Shown here: in pieces, positions 8,529 to 15,629 of the stretch
How positions within the stretch are numbered: the first letter of the stretch is position 1
How the letters are laid out: every line of letters starts with the position of its first letter
Program-made: the position numbers and the translations under genes
Notes under the pieces: generated by a model
Database searches by the model: none
What the model was told of the DNA's origin: nothing
Seen by the model: the letters and a program-made list of their open reading frames with translations, nothing else
DNA from: Deltaproteobacteria bacterium
GTDB taxonomy: Bacteria; Desulfobacterota; Syntrophia; Syntrophales; Smithellaceae
Direction of reading: 5' to 3'
NCBI GenBank assembly: GCA_025361065.1
Contig: JANYAY010000026.1
Location: 1 to 55,000 of the forward strand
DNA length: 55,000 bases

Positions 8529-8586
8529 ATCAACCACCTCGCGAGCTCGCTGCGGATAATTAATGCTCGTCGTGCGTGAGCGGGAT
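8529..8586 (+). repeat. family A REP-like repeat, copy 1 (short form)
   Basis: It begins ATCAACCACCTCGCGAGC and ends GTGAGCGGGAT, with a central segment close to TTAATGCTCGTC. Same orientation as the copies at 18282, 22971 and 42772. It is intergenic, between two divergent methyl-transfer genes. Confidence 0.75.
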
Positions 8587-8688
8587 AAAAGATAATTGCC
8601 CCTGGACAAATCTTTGCTTTGGTTGTTGACAAGAACAGAATGCTGATTTACACACAACAGCAACATAAATTACTGACGGAATCATTGA

Positions 8689-9408
8689 ATGAATAAATCG
8701 GAAATAATTAATAATGTTTTTACATATCGATTTTCTTTTAACGAACTGGCAATAACCCGTTCTAAGCTCGAAGCGCTAATGGGTTACAAGCCCGGTTCCG
8801 CTCCCGAATCATTATCCCCGATAATAGAAAAAATACTTTCCCAGGCCGACGATTACTGTAATATTCAAGGTGGATTTATCATTAAAGATGATCTCAGATT
8901 TGACAAGGATAATCATAATTTGTCAGTTGGAAAAGTCGATTTTAACCTTCAGGAAATTGTGTACAGACAGGTAAACAAATCCGAGAAAATGGCCATATTT
9001 GCCTGCACTGCAGGAGCGGGGATCAGCGATTGGTCAAAAAACCTTATGGCCGAAGGCGACCTGACAACAGGCTATATTGCTGATGTGGTTGGCTCAGAAG
9101 TAGTTGAGACCGCCATGGATAAGATACAATTAATGCTTTCTGAACAGATGTCGGCAACTCAATTAAAAATATCCAACCGGTTTAGTCCTGGATATTGCGG
9201 CTGGAATGTATCCGAGCAGCACAAACTGTTTTCTTTACTGACCGAAAATTTTTGCGGCATAAAATTGTCCAAGTCCGCTCTAATGCAACCGATAAAATCA
9301 GTGAGCGGCATTATTGGAATAGGTAGGAACATCCGCTATAATTCTTACACCTGCAAGATTTGCGATATGCCTAATTGCCTTTACCGCGGCAGAAGAATAT
9401 CAGCATAA
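8689..9408 (+). CDS. B12-dependent methionine synthase activation-domain-like protein
   Basis: This 239-residue protein resembles the stand-alone form of the MetH activation domain: R-F-S-P-G-Y-C-G-W-N-V-S-E-Q-H-K near 160-175 matches the S-adenosylmethionine-binding block, and M-Q-P-I-K-S-V-S-G near 203-211 matches the second conserved segment. The C-terminus has a cysteine cluster, C-K-I-C-x4-C-x-Y-R. In MetH the domain supports reductive remethylation of inactive cob(II)alamin. Beside the corrinoid fusion it most likely reactivates that protein, which would fit the absence of a RamA-type activase here (inference). It is divergent from the fusion gene and starts at ATG; no strong ribosome binding site is visible. 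Confidence 0.82.
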   Translation: MNKSEIINNVFTYRFSFNELAITRSKLEALMGYKPGSAPESLSPIIEKILSQADDYCNIQGGFIIKDDLRFDKDNHNLSVGKVDFNLQEIVYRQVNKSEKMAIFACTAGAGISDWSKNLMAEGDLTTGYIADVVGSEVVETAMDKIQLMLSEQMSATQLKISNRFSPGYCGWNVSEQHKLFSLLTENFCGIKLSKSALMQPIKSVSGIIGIGRNIRYNSYTCKICDMPNCLYRGRRISA

Positions 9409-9500
9409 GCTCGCTGGCCAAATAATAAAGGATTTAAGCTCAGGCTTGATCATGAATACATCCTTTGGCGATTAATTTTTTTTGCCGATCAAAAAGCAAA

Positions 9501-10805
9501 TCAATTCACCTGCTTTCGGGCTTCTATTTTTTCCACAAGCAGCGCATCGGAATTATAGAAAAAAGAACCGATAAAAAAGAGAACTCCTGCCAATAATGCA
9601 AATAGCGGCAGGCAAACCATTGCCGTTTCCAATCCAAAGGCATCGGATAGGGCGCCAATTACAGGAGGCCCGAGTGCGCTGCCGAATATGTGTTGAATGA
9701 TTACGCATAAGCTCAGAGAAACAGCCCTTATGCCGGGATGGACAACATCCTGGGTAACGGCTACTGCTGCAGGAACAAAAGACACTGCGGCAATACCTAC
9801 GGCAAGCAGAACTGCATATTGAATATTACCTCTAAAAAAAGTAAACGCGATAAAAATGAGAATTGCCGTTACGCATGAAGATATTGCCGGAAAAAGAAGT
9901 CGTGCATTGTTTCTCTTTTTCAACCATTTGTCCGCCAGATATCCTCCTAAAGGAGCTCCGACTATGGCCAGCAGCATTATTGCGCCGCCTTTTGTCGCGG
10001 CCTTGCTCATTGATATTCCTTCGACTCTTTGAAAATAACTGGGAAGCCACGTCAGCATCGCTGTGGTCACAAACGTATTTGCGGCAAATGCGAGGTTGTT
10101 GAATAAAAGCGTCTTATTCCCCAATAAATGCTTTGCTATTTCCTTCCAGTGCATCCTCGATTCAGTATTCCCATTGCCCGTTTCTGTAAACCTTGTCAGC
10201 ACAATGGTTTCATAATCTTTTGCATAGAAGAAAAGCAACGCTATGACAATACCGGGAACGGCCACAATACCCAATGCGTGACGCCATCCAAAATGTTCTG
10301 CAATAATTCCACCCAGAGCAATGCCCAGAGCACTACCCAGGGGGATAGAGGCATTCCATATTCCCAGGATCTTCGCTCTTTTTTCTTTGGGAAAGAGCGA
10401 AGATATCATGGCGGTTCCACCCGGGGCGTAACCTGCCTCGCCGATGCCGATGGCTGTTCTGGCGGCGAAAAGCTGCCCAAAGTTCTTCGTAAAAGCGCAA
10501 ACAAGTGTGGCCACACCCCATAAAAAGGCCATCATACCTATACTTTTAATCCGGCTCCATCTGTCAATCAGAATGGACACCGGCAAAGTAAAGATAAGAA
10601 TCGACCAGTAAACGGCGGAAACCAATAGACCGCACTGCGTGTCGGTAATTCCCCATTCCAGTTTGAGAAAAGGAAAAAGTGAGACAATAATCATCCTGTC
10701 CATGTAATCAAACATGTAGAGCAGGAACAACAATGTAAAGATGGAATACGGGGATGATATGAGCGTATGCTTTGGGGAAAATGCCGGGTTATTAATAGAG
10801 TCCAT
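9501..10805 (-). CDS. MFS transporter (ACS/sugar-acid-like)
   Basis: This ~434-residue major facilitator has about 12 hydrophobic segments. The early loop D-R-W-S-R-I-K-S-I-G and the block G-I-G-E-A-G-Y-A-P-G-G-T-A in transmembrane segment 4 resemble the anion:cation symporter type. The start at 10805 overlaps the end of the upstream UroD-type gene by 14 bases, so the two form an operon. The setting suggests it imports a methylated or methoxylated organic acid for the corrinoid system, but substrate cannot be assigned from sequence. A longer start 18 bases upstream is possible. Confidence 0.85.
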   Translation of the reverse strand: MDSINNPAFSPKHTLISSPYSIFTLLFLLYMFDYMDRMIIVSLFPFLKLEWGITDTQCGLLVSAVYWSILIFTLPVSILIDRWSRIKSIGMMAFLWGVATLVCAFTKNFGQLFAARTAIGIGEAGYAPGGTAMISSLFPKEKRAKILGIWNASIPLGSALGIALGGIIAEHFGWRHALGIVAVPGIVIALLFFYAKDYETIVLTRFTETGNGNTESRMHWKEIAKHLLGNKTLLFNNLAFAANTFVTTAMLTWLPSYFQRVEGISMSKAATKGGAIMLLAIVGAPLGGYLADKWLKKRNNARLLFPAISSCVTAILIFIAFTFFRGNIQYAVLLAVGIAAVSFVPAAVAVTQDVVHPGIRAVSLSLCVIIQHIFGSALGPPVIGALSDAFGLETAMVCLPLFALLAGVLFFIGSFFYNSDALLVEKIEARKQVN

Positions 10806-11871
10806 ATTTTTTCGTTGCCTCAAACATTGCGATACAGTTTTCCGGGTTTACTCCCGGATGGAGAGAGTTGGAATCACACAGGATATAACCACCGCCCTTT
10901 GCTGCAACATCAATGGCCTGCCGGACTGCGGCCTCAACCTGCTCCGGGTTGCCTTTTGTGAGAAGCTCTTTACAATCTATATTCCCCAGCAGACAGATTT
11001 TATTTCCATAAGCATCCTTGACCTTTTTCAGATCCATCCCGGCTTGTGGTTCCAGCGGATTTATGCCGTCATAGCCGGAATCGATAAGGACATCCATTAT
11101 CGACCAGAGATTGCCGTCACTATGGCGAACAACCTTCAGTCCCAGATGATGGGCACGCTCTACGAGCTTTTTATTGTAGGGATTGACAAATTCCATAAAA
11201 TGCTTCGGGGAGATGAGAAGGTTGTTGGTTGTGGCGATATCATCTTCTACAACAAGAACATCGATACCGGCAGAGACTAACAGATCAAGCTGTTTTAAGT
11301 TGTATTCCGTAACCATGGCCGAAATACGATGAATAAATTCCGGCTCCTCATACATTTTTATCATATAGTTTTCCATTCCGGTCAACCTCCAGCTGTGCAC
11401 AAAGACGCCGCGCATCAGCCAGAAAAGAGCAACTTCTCCTTTAAACCTGTCTCGGGCAAGATCAAGCAAAAGAAGATGTGCGCGCTCGGGTTCCGGTATC
11501 GGGAAATGATTAAGGTCAACAACATTAGTTAAAGGATGACCGATCGGAACAGGAAGGCCGTGGGGATTGCGCCTGTATATAACACCCCAATCATCCTTGA
11601 CGTCTAGCCCATTGATTTCAATTTCGTGACCAATCTCAAAAGAAGTAAACCCATCAACGCCAAACACTTCATGAAGAAGAAAAAGGGTATCCAGCAGCTT
11701 CATTTTCTCGGAATCGTTCATTTCATAAAACTGTTTGGATTCAGGCAGCCCCTCGGTAATATGTTTCCCGATACCGATAATTGGAGCCTCATTAATTCCA
11801 TGAATATACAGAGGTACGCGGTCAGGTTGCCGGATACTCAGCGCCGAAATAATCCGCTCTTTACTATTCAT
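10792..11871 (-). CDS. UroD-family methyltransferase
   Basis: This 359-residue uroporphyrinogen-decarboxylase-superfamily protein is of the corrinoid methyltransferase type. It begins M-N-S-K-E-R-I-I-S-A-L, typical of the family. Candidate zinc ligands are the His of V-V-R-H-S-D-G (about 247) and the Cys residues of G-N-I-D-C-K-E and I-L-C-D-S-N-S-L-H-P-G, in the order seen in MtaA/MtbA-like enzymes. It has no corrinoid domain, unlike the fused paralogue at 6440-8389. It could act on a different substrate with the fused corrinoid domain in trans. AAGGAG precedes the ATG, and the gene leads the UroD-MFS operon. Confidence 0.85.
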   Translation of the reverse strand: MNSKERIISALSIRQPDRVPLYIHGINEAPIIGIGKHITEGLPESKQFYEMNDSEKMKLLDTLFLLHEVFGVDGFTSFEIGHEIEINGLDVKDDWGVIYRRNPHGLPVPIGHPLTNVVDLNHFPIPEPERAHLLLLDLARDRFKGEVALFWLMRGVFVHSWRLTGMENYMIKMYEEPEFIHRISAMVTEYNLKQLDLLVSAGIDVLVVEDDIATTNNLLISPKHFMEFVNPYNKKLVERAHHLGLKVVRHSDGNLWSIMDVLIDSGYDGINPLEPQAGMDLKKVKDAYGNKICLLGNIDCKELLTKGNPEQVEAAVRQAIDVAAKGGGYILCDSNSLHPGVNPENCIAMFEATKKYGLY

Positions 11872-12299
11872 ACTGCAACTCCTTCTCTGTTAATGCCGTA
11901 TTAAAAAAACTGATGACAAATTCGCTCCAATATTTTAATCCCGCAGCTGCGGGACGAGCGTTAATTCTCCGCAGCCTGCTGCGATATAATGACGTTCATT
12001 TCATACCTCGACAGCTTGCCGCAAGGTGGTTGATTATTGTACTGCAATGGTGTTGCAGCATATCATTGGGGGCAAACTAAATACAGTCAAGAATTACGTT
12101 GCTGCATTTTTTTAATTCTGTATCAATAATTCAAGGCTGGCGGTCAACCGGATCAGCTTTTTCTTCAATTCTTCTTAATCGGACAACAAACGTTATCGGA
12201 GTGAGATCGTCTTACGCGAGTTGACTGCAAATTGTTATCGCATCAATATTCTGAATCCGAAATTACTCATTCATTGGTAAAAGCATTGCAAACCGCAAA
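11872..12299. other. 428-bp intergenic region with a family A repeat
   Basis: It holds the family A repeat at 11938-12034. The remaining ~260 bp before the radical SAM gene are AT-rich with a small TGCAA-TTGCA hairpin near 12045, and show no coding frame I can support. Confidence 0.6.
11938..12034 (-). repeat. family A REP-like repeat, copy 2 (long form)
   Basis: Read on the minus strand it starts ATCAACCACC and ends with a GCGGGAT boundary. Compared with the short form it carries an extra internal segment containing TGAAATGAACGTCATTATAT, which is shared with copy 3 at 18282. Confidence 0.75.
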
Positions 12300-13748
12300 T
12301 CATTTCTCCGGTTCAAACTGATTTTTAGCCGACCAAAACGACGGCAGGTGACGCAGTAAGTACAGGATGCTTTTGCGGTGTTGCCAGAGGCGTTTACGGA
12401 ATTTTTTGCGCCAGCCGCAATCCGAATAAAAGCGCTTGACGTGTTCATTGTAAAGTTGATCGAGCCTTTCTTTTGATGCAATTCCCTGCGGCACGAAAAC
12501 AAAATTCAGGCAATTCATCAGCCGCCAGTTTTCATCAAAAGTGCCCTCTTCATTGATTGTCAGCCAGAGCGGCGCACCGGGAAAAGGCGTAAATTTAGCC
12601 ATATTCATATCATCGAGCCCCAGTGAAATAATAAAATCGGATGTTCGTTGAATGGATTCTTCGGTTTCTCCCGGCAGGCCCATCATGAATAATCCTTTTG
12701 CCCGCAGGCCCGCCGCCTGAATGCGCCGCACCGTATCGCGCACCTCGGTAAGCGAAACGCCGGATTTGTGCCGGTTAAGCATTTGCGGATCGGCGGATTC
12801 AATCCCCAGCGAAACCATCAGACAGCCGGCATCTTTGAGCATCTTCAGAAGATCATCATCGGTATAACCGACACGCACGGCGCAGTTAAAATTAATCCCC
12901 AGAGGGAAGCGGGTGAGTTTATCGCAAAGCTCCACAATGCGCGGACGGTTGGCCGTGAACAAATCGTCATAAATATTGATGTGCCGCACACCGAATTTCG
13001 TCCGCAGATGCTTCATGTGCTCATAGATGTAATTTGCCGAATTATAGCGAAACCCTTTTTTGAAAACGGAACGGTCGCAATAAGAGCATTGGAACATGCA
13101 CCCCCGCGAGGTAATCATTGTTGAACCGGGCGTATTTACATAGCTGAACAGGGGTAAATGGTAGTCATGAGGAAAACCGGCCAGCTTTTCGTAGGCCGGA
13201 AAAGGCAGGCTGTCGAGATTGGCAATTTGCGGACGCGGTTCATTGACAATGACTTTAGCTCGCTCACGCCGGATGAGGCCTTTAATTGCCGCAGCATCGA
13301 GACCAGCGGCAAGCTCCGTCATCGTGATTTCACCTTCTCCGGCGACAAGATAGTCCAAGGACGGATATTTCTCGAGCAGTTTGCCCTGCAGCGCCGACAC
13401 ATGGACACCGCCGCAGACAGTTATAATATCGGGAGAATGCTCTTTAATTTTTTGCGCGAGACTCGCGGCATCAGGAAAAGAAGAAGTAGTCGCCGAAAAA
13501 CCGGCAATCTGCGGCTCGTAGGCCAGAATTGCCTTGGCTTGCTCACTTAGATCAACCGGTGCATGGGGACCGAGGCAATCGTAAACAAATACATCGTGGC
13601 CTTCCTTTTCCAGATAGGCGGCAATAGAAAGCAATCCCTGCGGCACCATCCGGTTGGCGATGTCGGTAATATCCGTTTTTCCGGGAAACCAGTTAAAGCC
13701 GCGCGGATGAACAAGAACTATGCGTTTTTTGGGCTCAGATGAAATCAT
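12300..13748 (-). CDS. B12-binding-domain radical SAM enzyme
   Basis: This ~482-residue protein has a cobalamin-binding domain (about 1-140; I-V-L-V-H-P at the start, I-T-V-C-G-G-V-H near 110) and a radical SAM barrel with the 4Fe-4S motif C-M-F-Q-C-S-Y-C (about 207-214, CxxxCxxC). The family carries out methylations and other radical reactions, as in BchE and hopanoid enzymes. It is the last gene of the minus-strand lipid-like cluster and probably modifies that product (inference). The start is uncertain: the ATG used here begins M-I-S-S-E-P, while an in-frame ATG 15 bases upstream lies inside the 29-bp repeat of GIY-YIG unit 1. Confidence 0.85.
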   Translation of the reverse strand: MISSEPKKRIVLVHPRGFNWFPGKTDITDIANRMVPQGLLSIAAYLEKEGHDVFVYDCLGPHAPVDLSEQAKAILAYEPQIAGFSATTSSFPDAASLAQKIKEHSPDIITVCGGVHVSALQGKLLEKYPSLDYLVAGEGEITMTELAAGLDAAAIKGLIRRERAKVIVNEPRPQIANLDSLPFPAYEKLAGFPHDYHLPLFSYVNTPGSTMITSRGCMFQCSYCDRSVFKKGFRYNSANYIYEHMKHLRTKFGVRHINIYDDLFTANRPRIVELCDKLTRFPLGINFNCAVRVGYTDDDLLKMLKDAGCLMVSLGIESADPQMLNRHKSGVSLTEVRDTVRRIQAAGLRAKGLFMMGLPGETEESIQRTSDFIISLGLDDMNMAKFTPFPGAPLWLTINEEGTFDENWRLMNCLNFVFVPQGIASKERLDQLYNEHVKRFYSDCGWRKKFRKRLWQHRKSILYLLRHLPSFWSAKNQFEPEK

Positions 13749-13756
13749 TCTTAAAT

Positions 13757-13785
13757 CTGTCATTCCCGCGCAGGCGGGAATCCAG
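13757..13785. repeat. dRS3-like 29-bp repeat, unit 1 left end
   Basis: The core ATTCCCGCGCAGGCGGGAAT is itself palindromic and fits the pattern ATTCCC-N8-GGGAAT of neisserial dRS3 repeats. It is flanked by CTGTC and CCAG. The inverted partner is at 14119-14147. Confidence 0.85.
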
Positions 13786-13804
13786 TCTCTTTATTTTTAT
13801 AAAT

Positions 13805-14092
13805 CTAAATTATTTCGTTATATAAATCTTTCCATTCCGGATTCATCTCTTCAATGCAACGTATCTTCCATTTTCTGTTCCACTTCTTCATATGCTTTTC
13901 CCTTAAAATAGCTTCTTCTACATCTTGATAGATTTCGTAGTAAACAAGATAGTGCACATTATATCTCTTAGTAAATCCATCTAAAATATCTTGTTTATGC
14001 TCATATATTCTTTTAATTAAATCAATTGTTACGCCTATATATAATGTTCCGTTCTTTTTGCTGGCAAGAATATAAACGTAGTAATTTTTCAT
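13805..14092 (-). CDS. small GIY-YIG nuclease-like protein (unit 1)
   Basis: This 95-residue single-domain GIY-YIG protein of the UPF0213/YhbQ-like type has Y-V-Y-I-L-A-S-K-K-N-G-T-L-Y-I-G-V-T at the start (the GIY..YIG equivalents), an R-I-Y-E-H-K block carrying the conserved Arg and His, E-E-A-I-L-R-E-K with a candidate metal-binding Glu, and a W-N-R-K-W-K basic patch. It is much more AT-rich than the neighbouring genes and about 75-80 percent identical to the copy at 15251-15544. It lies alone between inverted repeats. Its role may be repeat mobility or DNA processing; that is inference. Confidence 0.88.
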   Translation of the reverse strand: MKNYYVYILASKKNGTLYIGVTIDLIKRIYEHKQDILDGFTKRYNVHYLVYYEIYQDVEEAILREKHMKKWNRKWKIRCIEEMNPEWKDLYNEII

Positions 14093-14118
14093 CAGATGAT
14101 AGAATTACTTCATTTTTC

Positions 14119-14147
14119 TGGATTCCCGCCTGCGCGGGAATGACAGA
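14119..14147. repeat. dRS3-like 29-bp repeat, unit 1 right end
   Basis: Inverted copy of 13757-13785, with core ATTCCCGCCTGCGCGGGAAT. It lies 12 bases from the end of the ketosynthase-like gene. Confidence 0.85.
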
Positions 14148-14158
14148 CTATTATATTA

Positions 14159-15181
14159 TTATTCTGTAAATGCAGCCACCAGCGCCTGTTTTCCCGAACC
14201 CTGACAATTGTAATGGATATAAAAGGCATTTTCCGGGCCCAGCATAGCCCGGGCCAGGCCAAAGGCGGCAGCCGTCGGATGAATTCCGCAAGAAGGCAGA
14301 TAATCTTCAATAATCCAGCCTAGCCGCCGCCAATTTTCTGCATCAACCTCCTGCACGCGGAAACCGGCCAGCAGGTGTGGCCTTACCCCTGTTAAAGAAA
14401 TTCCGGCATTCCCGGTAGTTGCAGATAGAAATTCAGCGCAGTTCTTCCCGATTATTTTGCTTCGCGAAAAACCCTGCGGTGACATTAATTTATCAGGAAA
14501 TTCTACGGCCAGGATCTCGCCTAACTTTTTCCCGCTACTATTGCCCACCAGCAGCCAGGAACTGCCTTCGCCCATGGCGAGCTCGCGGGCATTATCCGCA
14601 GTCAAATTCATCCGTTCACGATAATCCGCAACTGTCGGCGTAAAGACATCGCAGCCGCCAACGAGCGCCAGATCAATTGCGCCGCTTTCCAGATAACTTT
14701 GCGCCAGCCATAACGCCGATTCAAAAGATAACTCTTCTTGAGAAATGGTGAGCACCACTCCCTTGACTTCACAAATTTTTGCCAGAAAAAAAGCTGCTGC
14801 ATTGCTCACGGAATTGGCAAACTGCATCGGGCTGGGAAAGCCACCATCATGTTTGAATACCTGCTTGATAAAGGGCAGGATTTCATCGACATTGCCTAAG
14901 CCTGTCGACAGGAAAATGCCGATTTTTTTATCTTTTAAATCTTCCGGCGGCACGCTTTTCAGACACGTCAATGCTCCGCAGCAGACCAGTTTGATAAACC
15001 GTCCGGCCCGCCGCAGCGGCTGACCCATGATTTCCTGCACCAGAGCATCGGCGGATAGCGGCAGCAGGGCTTCATCCCACGCCTCATCACTGTTGGGTTT
15101 AAGCGCAGGCCCCAGGTAACTTGCCGCCAGAACCGGCATTGCCATATTAAGCTTCTTTTGTTTTTTGTTGTCTATGCTCAT
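14159..15181 (-). CDS. ketosynthase-like protein lacking the active-site cysteine
   Basis: This ~340-residue beta-ketoacyl-synthase-fold protein has family blocks F-A-N-S-V-S-N-A-A-A, L-A-L-V-G-G-C-D-V-F and, near the C-terminus, a degenerate region without HGTGT or GHT-type catalytic histidines. Where ketosynthases have the nucleophile (T-x-S-x-A-C), this has T-I-S-Q-E-E, so Cys is replaced by Glu. It is probably a non-catalytic partner of the intact ketosynthase at 15630-16799, like a chain-length factor (inference). The start is uncertain among 15181, 15145 (M-A-M-P-V-L) and an ATG at 15208 that lies inside the repeat of unit 2. Confidence 0.78.
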   Translation of the reverse strand: MSIDNKKQKKLNMAMPVLAASYLGPALKPNSDEAWDEALLPLSADALVQEIMGQPLRRAGRFIKLVCCGALTCLKSVPPEDLKDKKIGIFLSTGLGNVDEILPFIKQVFKHDGGFPSPMQFANSVSNAAAFFLAKICEVKGVVLTISQEELSFESALWLAQSYLESGAIDLALVGGCDVFTPTVADYRERMNLTADNARELAMGEGSSWLLVGNSSGKKLGEILAVEFPDKLMSPQGFSRSKIIGKNCAEFLSATTGNAGISLTGVRPHLLAGFRVQEVDAENWRRLGWIIEDYLPSCGIHPTAAAFGLARAMLGPENAFYIHYNCQGSGKQALVAAFTE

Positions 15182-15201
15182 AATTATTTGTGTTCGTATT
15201 G

Positions 15202-15230
15202 CTGTCATTCCCGCGTAGGCGGGAATCCAG
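15202..15230. repeat. dRS3-like 29-bp repeat, unit 2 left end
   Basis: Core ATTCCCGCGTAGGCGGGAAT, one base different from the unit 1 left end. It contains an ATG in frame with the downstream ketosynthase-like gene. Confidence 0.85.
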
Positions 15231-15250
15231 TTTTTTTGTGATAGTGTTTT

Positions 15251-15544
15251 TCAAATTATTTCATCATACAAATCATTCCATGCTGGATTTCTCTCTTCAA
15301 TAATTTTTATTTTCCATTTCCTGTTCCATTTCTTCATCTGTTTTTCTCTTAAAATTGCTTCTTCTACATCTCTGTGTAATTTATAATATACGAGATTATG
15401 GACATTATATTTTTTTGTAAATCCATCTACAGCTTTTTGTTTATGTTCATAAATTCTTTTTACTAAATCACCGGTAACACCAATGTATAATGTCCCATTC
15501 TTTTTGCTGGCAAGGATGTAAAGGCAATAATTTTTATCAGTCAA
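15251..15544 (-). CDS. small GIY-YIG nuclease-like protein (unit 2)
   Basis: This 97-residue paralogue of the unit 1 nuclease has Y-C-L-Y-I-L-A-S-K-K-N-G-T-L-Y-I-G-V-T, R-I-Y-E-H-K, the Glu-containing E-E-A-I-L-R-E-K and W-N-R-K-W-K. All candidate catalytic positions seen in copy 1 are kept, so both copies seem to be under selection. It has no ATG near the N-terminus; the likely start is a TTG at 15544, with no clear ribosome binding site. It is AT-rich compared with the flanking ketosynthase genes. Confidence 0.86.
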   Translation of the reverse strand: MTDKNYCLYILASKKNGTLYIGVTGDLVKRIYEHKQKAVDGFTKKYNVHNLVYYKLHRDVEEAILREKQMKKWNRKWKIKIIEERNPAWNDLYDEII

Positions 15545-15563
15545 GCTTAATTACCTTTTGTCT

Positions 15564-15592
15564 CTGGATTCCCGCCTGCGCGGGAATGACAG
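15564..15592. repeat. dRS3-like 29-bp repeat, unit 2 right end
   Basis: Identical over 29 bp to the unit 1 right end, with core ATTCCCGCCTGCGCGGGAAT. It lies 37 bases after the ketosynthase stop. Confidence 0.85.
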
Positions 15593-15629
15593 CGTGAAAG
15601 TGGGAATGACTACCAAACATCTCTTCGTA

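Larger units (their letters stand above)
13757..14147. mobile_element. 391-bp GIY-YIG unit 1 bounded by 29-bp inverted repeats
   Basis: The unit is bounded by inverted 29-bp repeats and contains one AT-rich GIY-YIG gene and nothing else. Length and layout are identical to unit 2 at 15202-15592. It separates two genes of one operon. No target-site duplication is evident. Mobility is inferred from the repeated, self-contained structure. Confidence 0.7.
15202..15592. mobile_element. 391-bp GIY-YIG unit 2 bounded by 29-bp inverted repeats
   Basis: Same organisation, orientation and exact length as unit 1, with the same inverted repeats. It is placed between the two ketosynthase genes of the cluster. 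A degenerate piece (GTGGGAATGAC) follows the right end at about 15600. Confidence 0.7.

Noticed and set aside
9420-9480. Bidirectional terminator between the activation-domain gene and the MFS gene
   Set aside because: AAAGGAT and ATCCTTT pair but the loop is ~25 bases and no tidy T run follows the stem in a matching place; too weak to list as a feature.
13805-15544. GIY-YIG genes as intron-encoded homing endonucleases
   Set aside because: They do not interrupt a gene and no intron core structure is visible; they lie between complete genes.
13757-15592. Repeats around the GIY-YIG genes as a CRISPR array
   Set aside because: Only four copies, in inverted pairs around genes, with no regular spacers and no cas genes.
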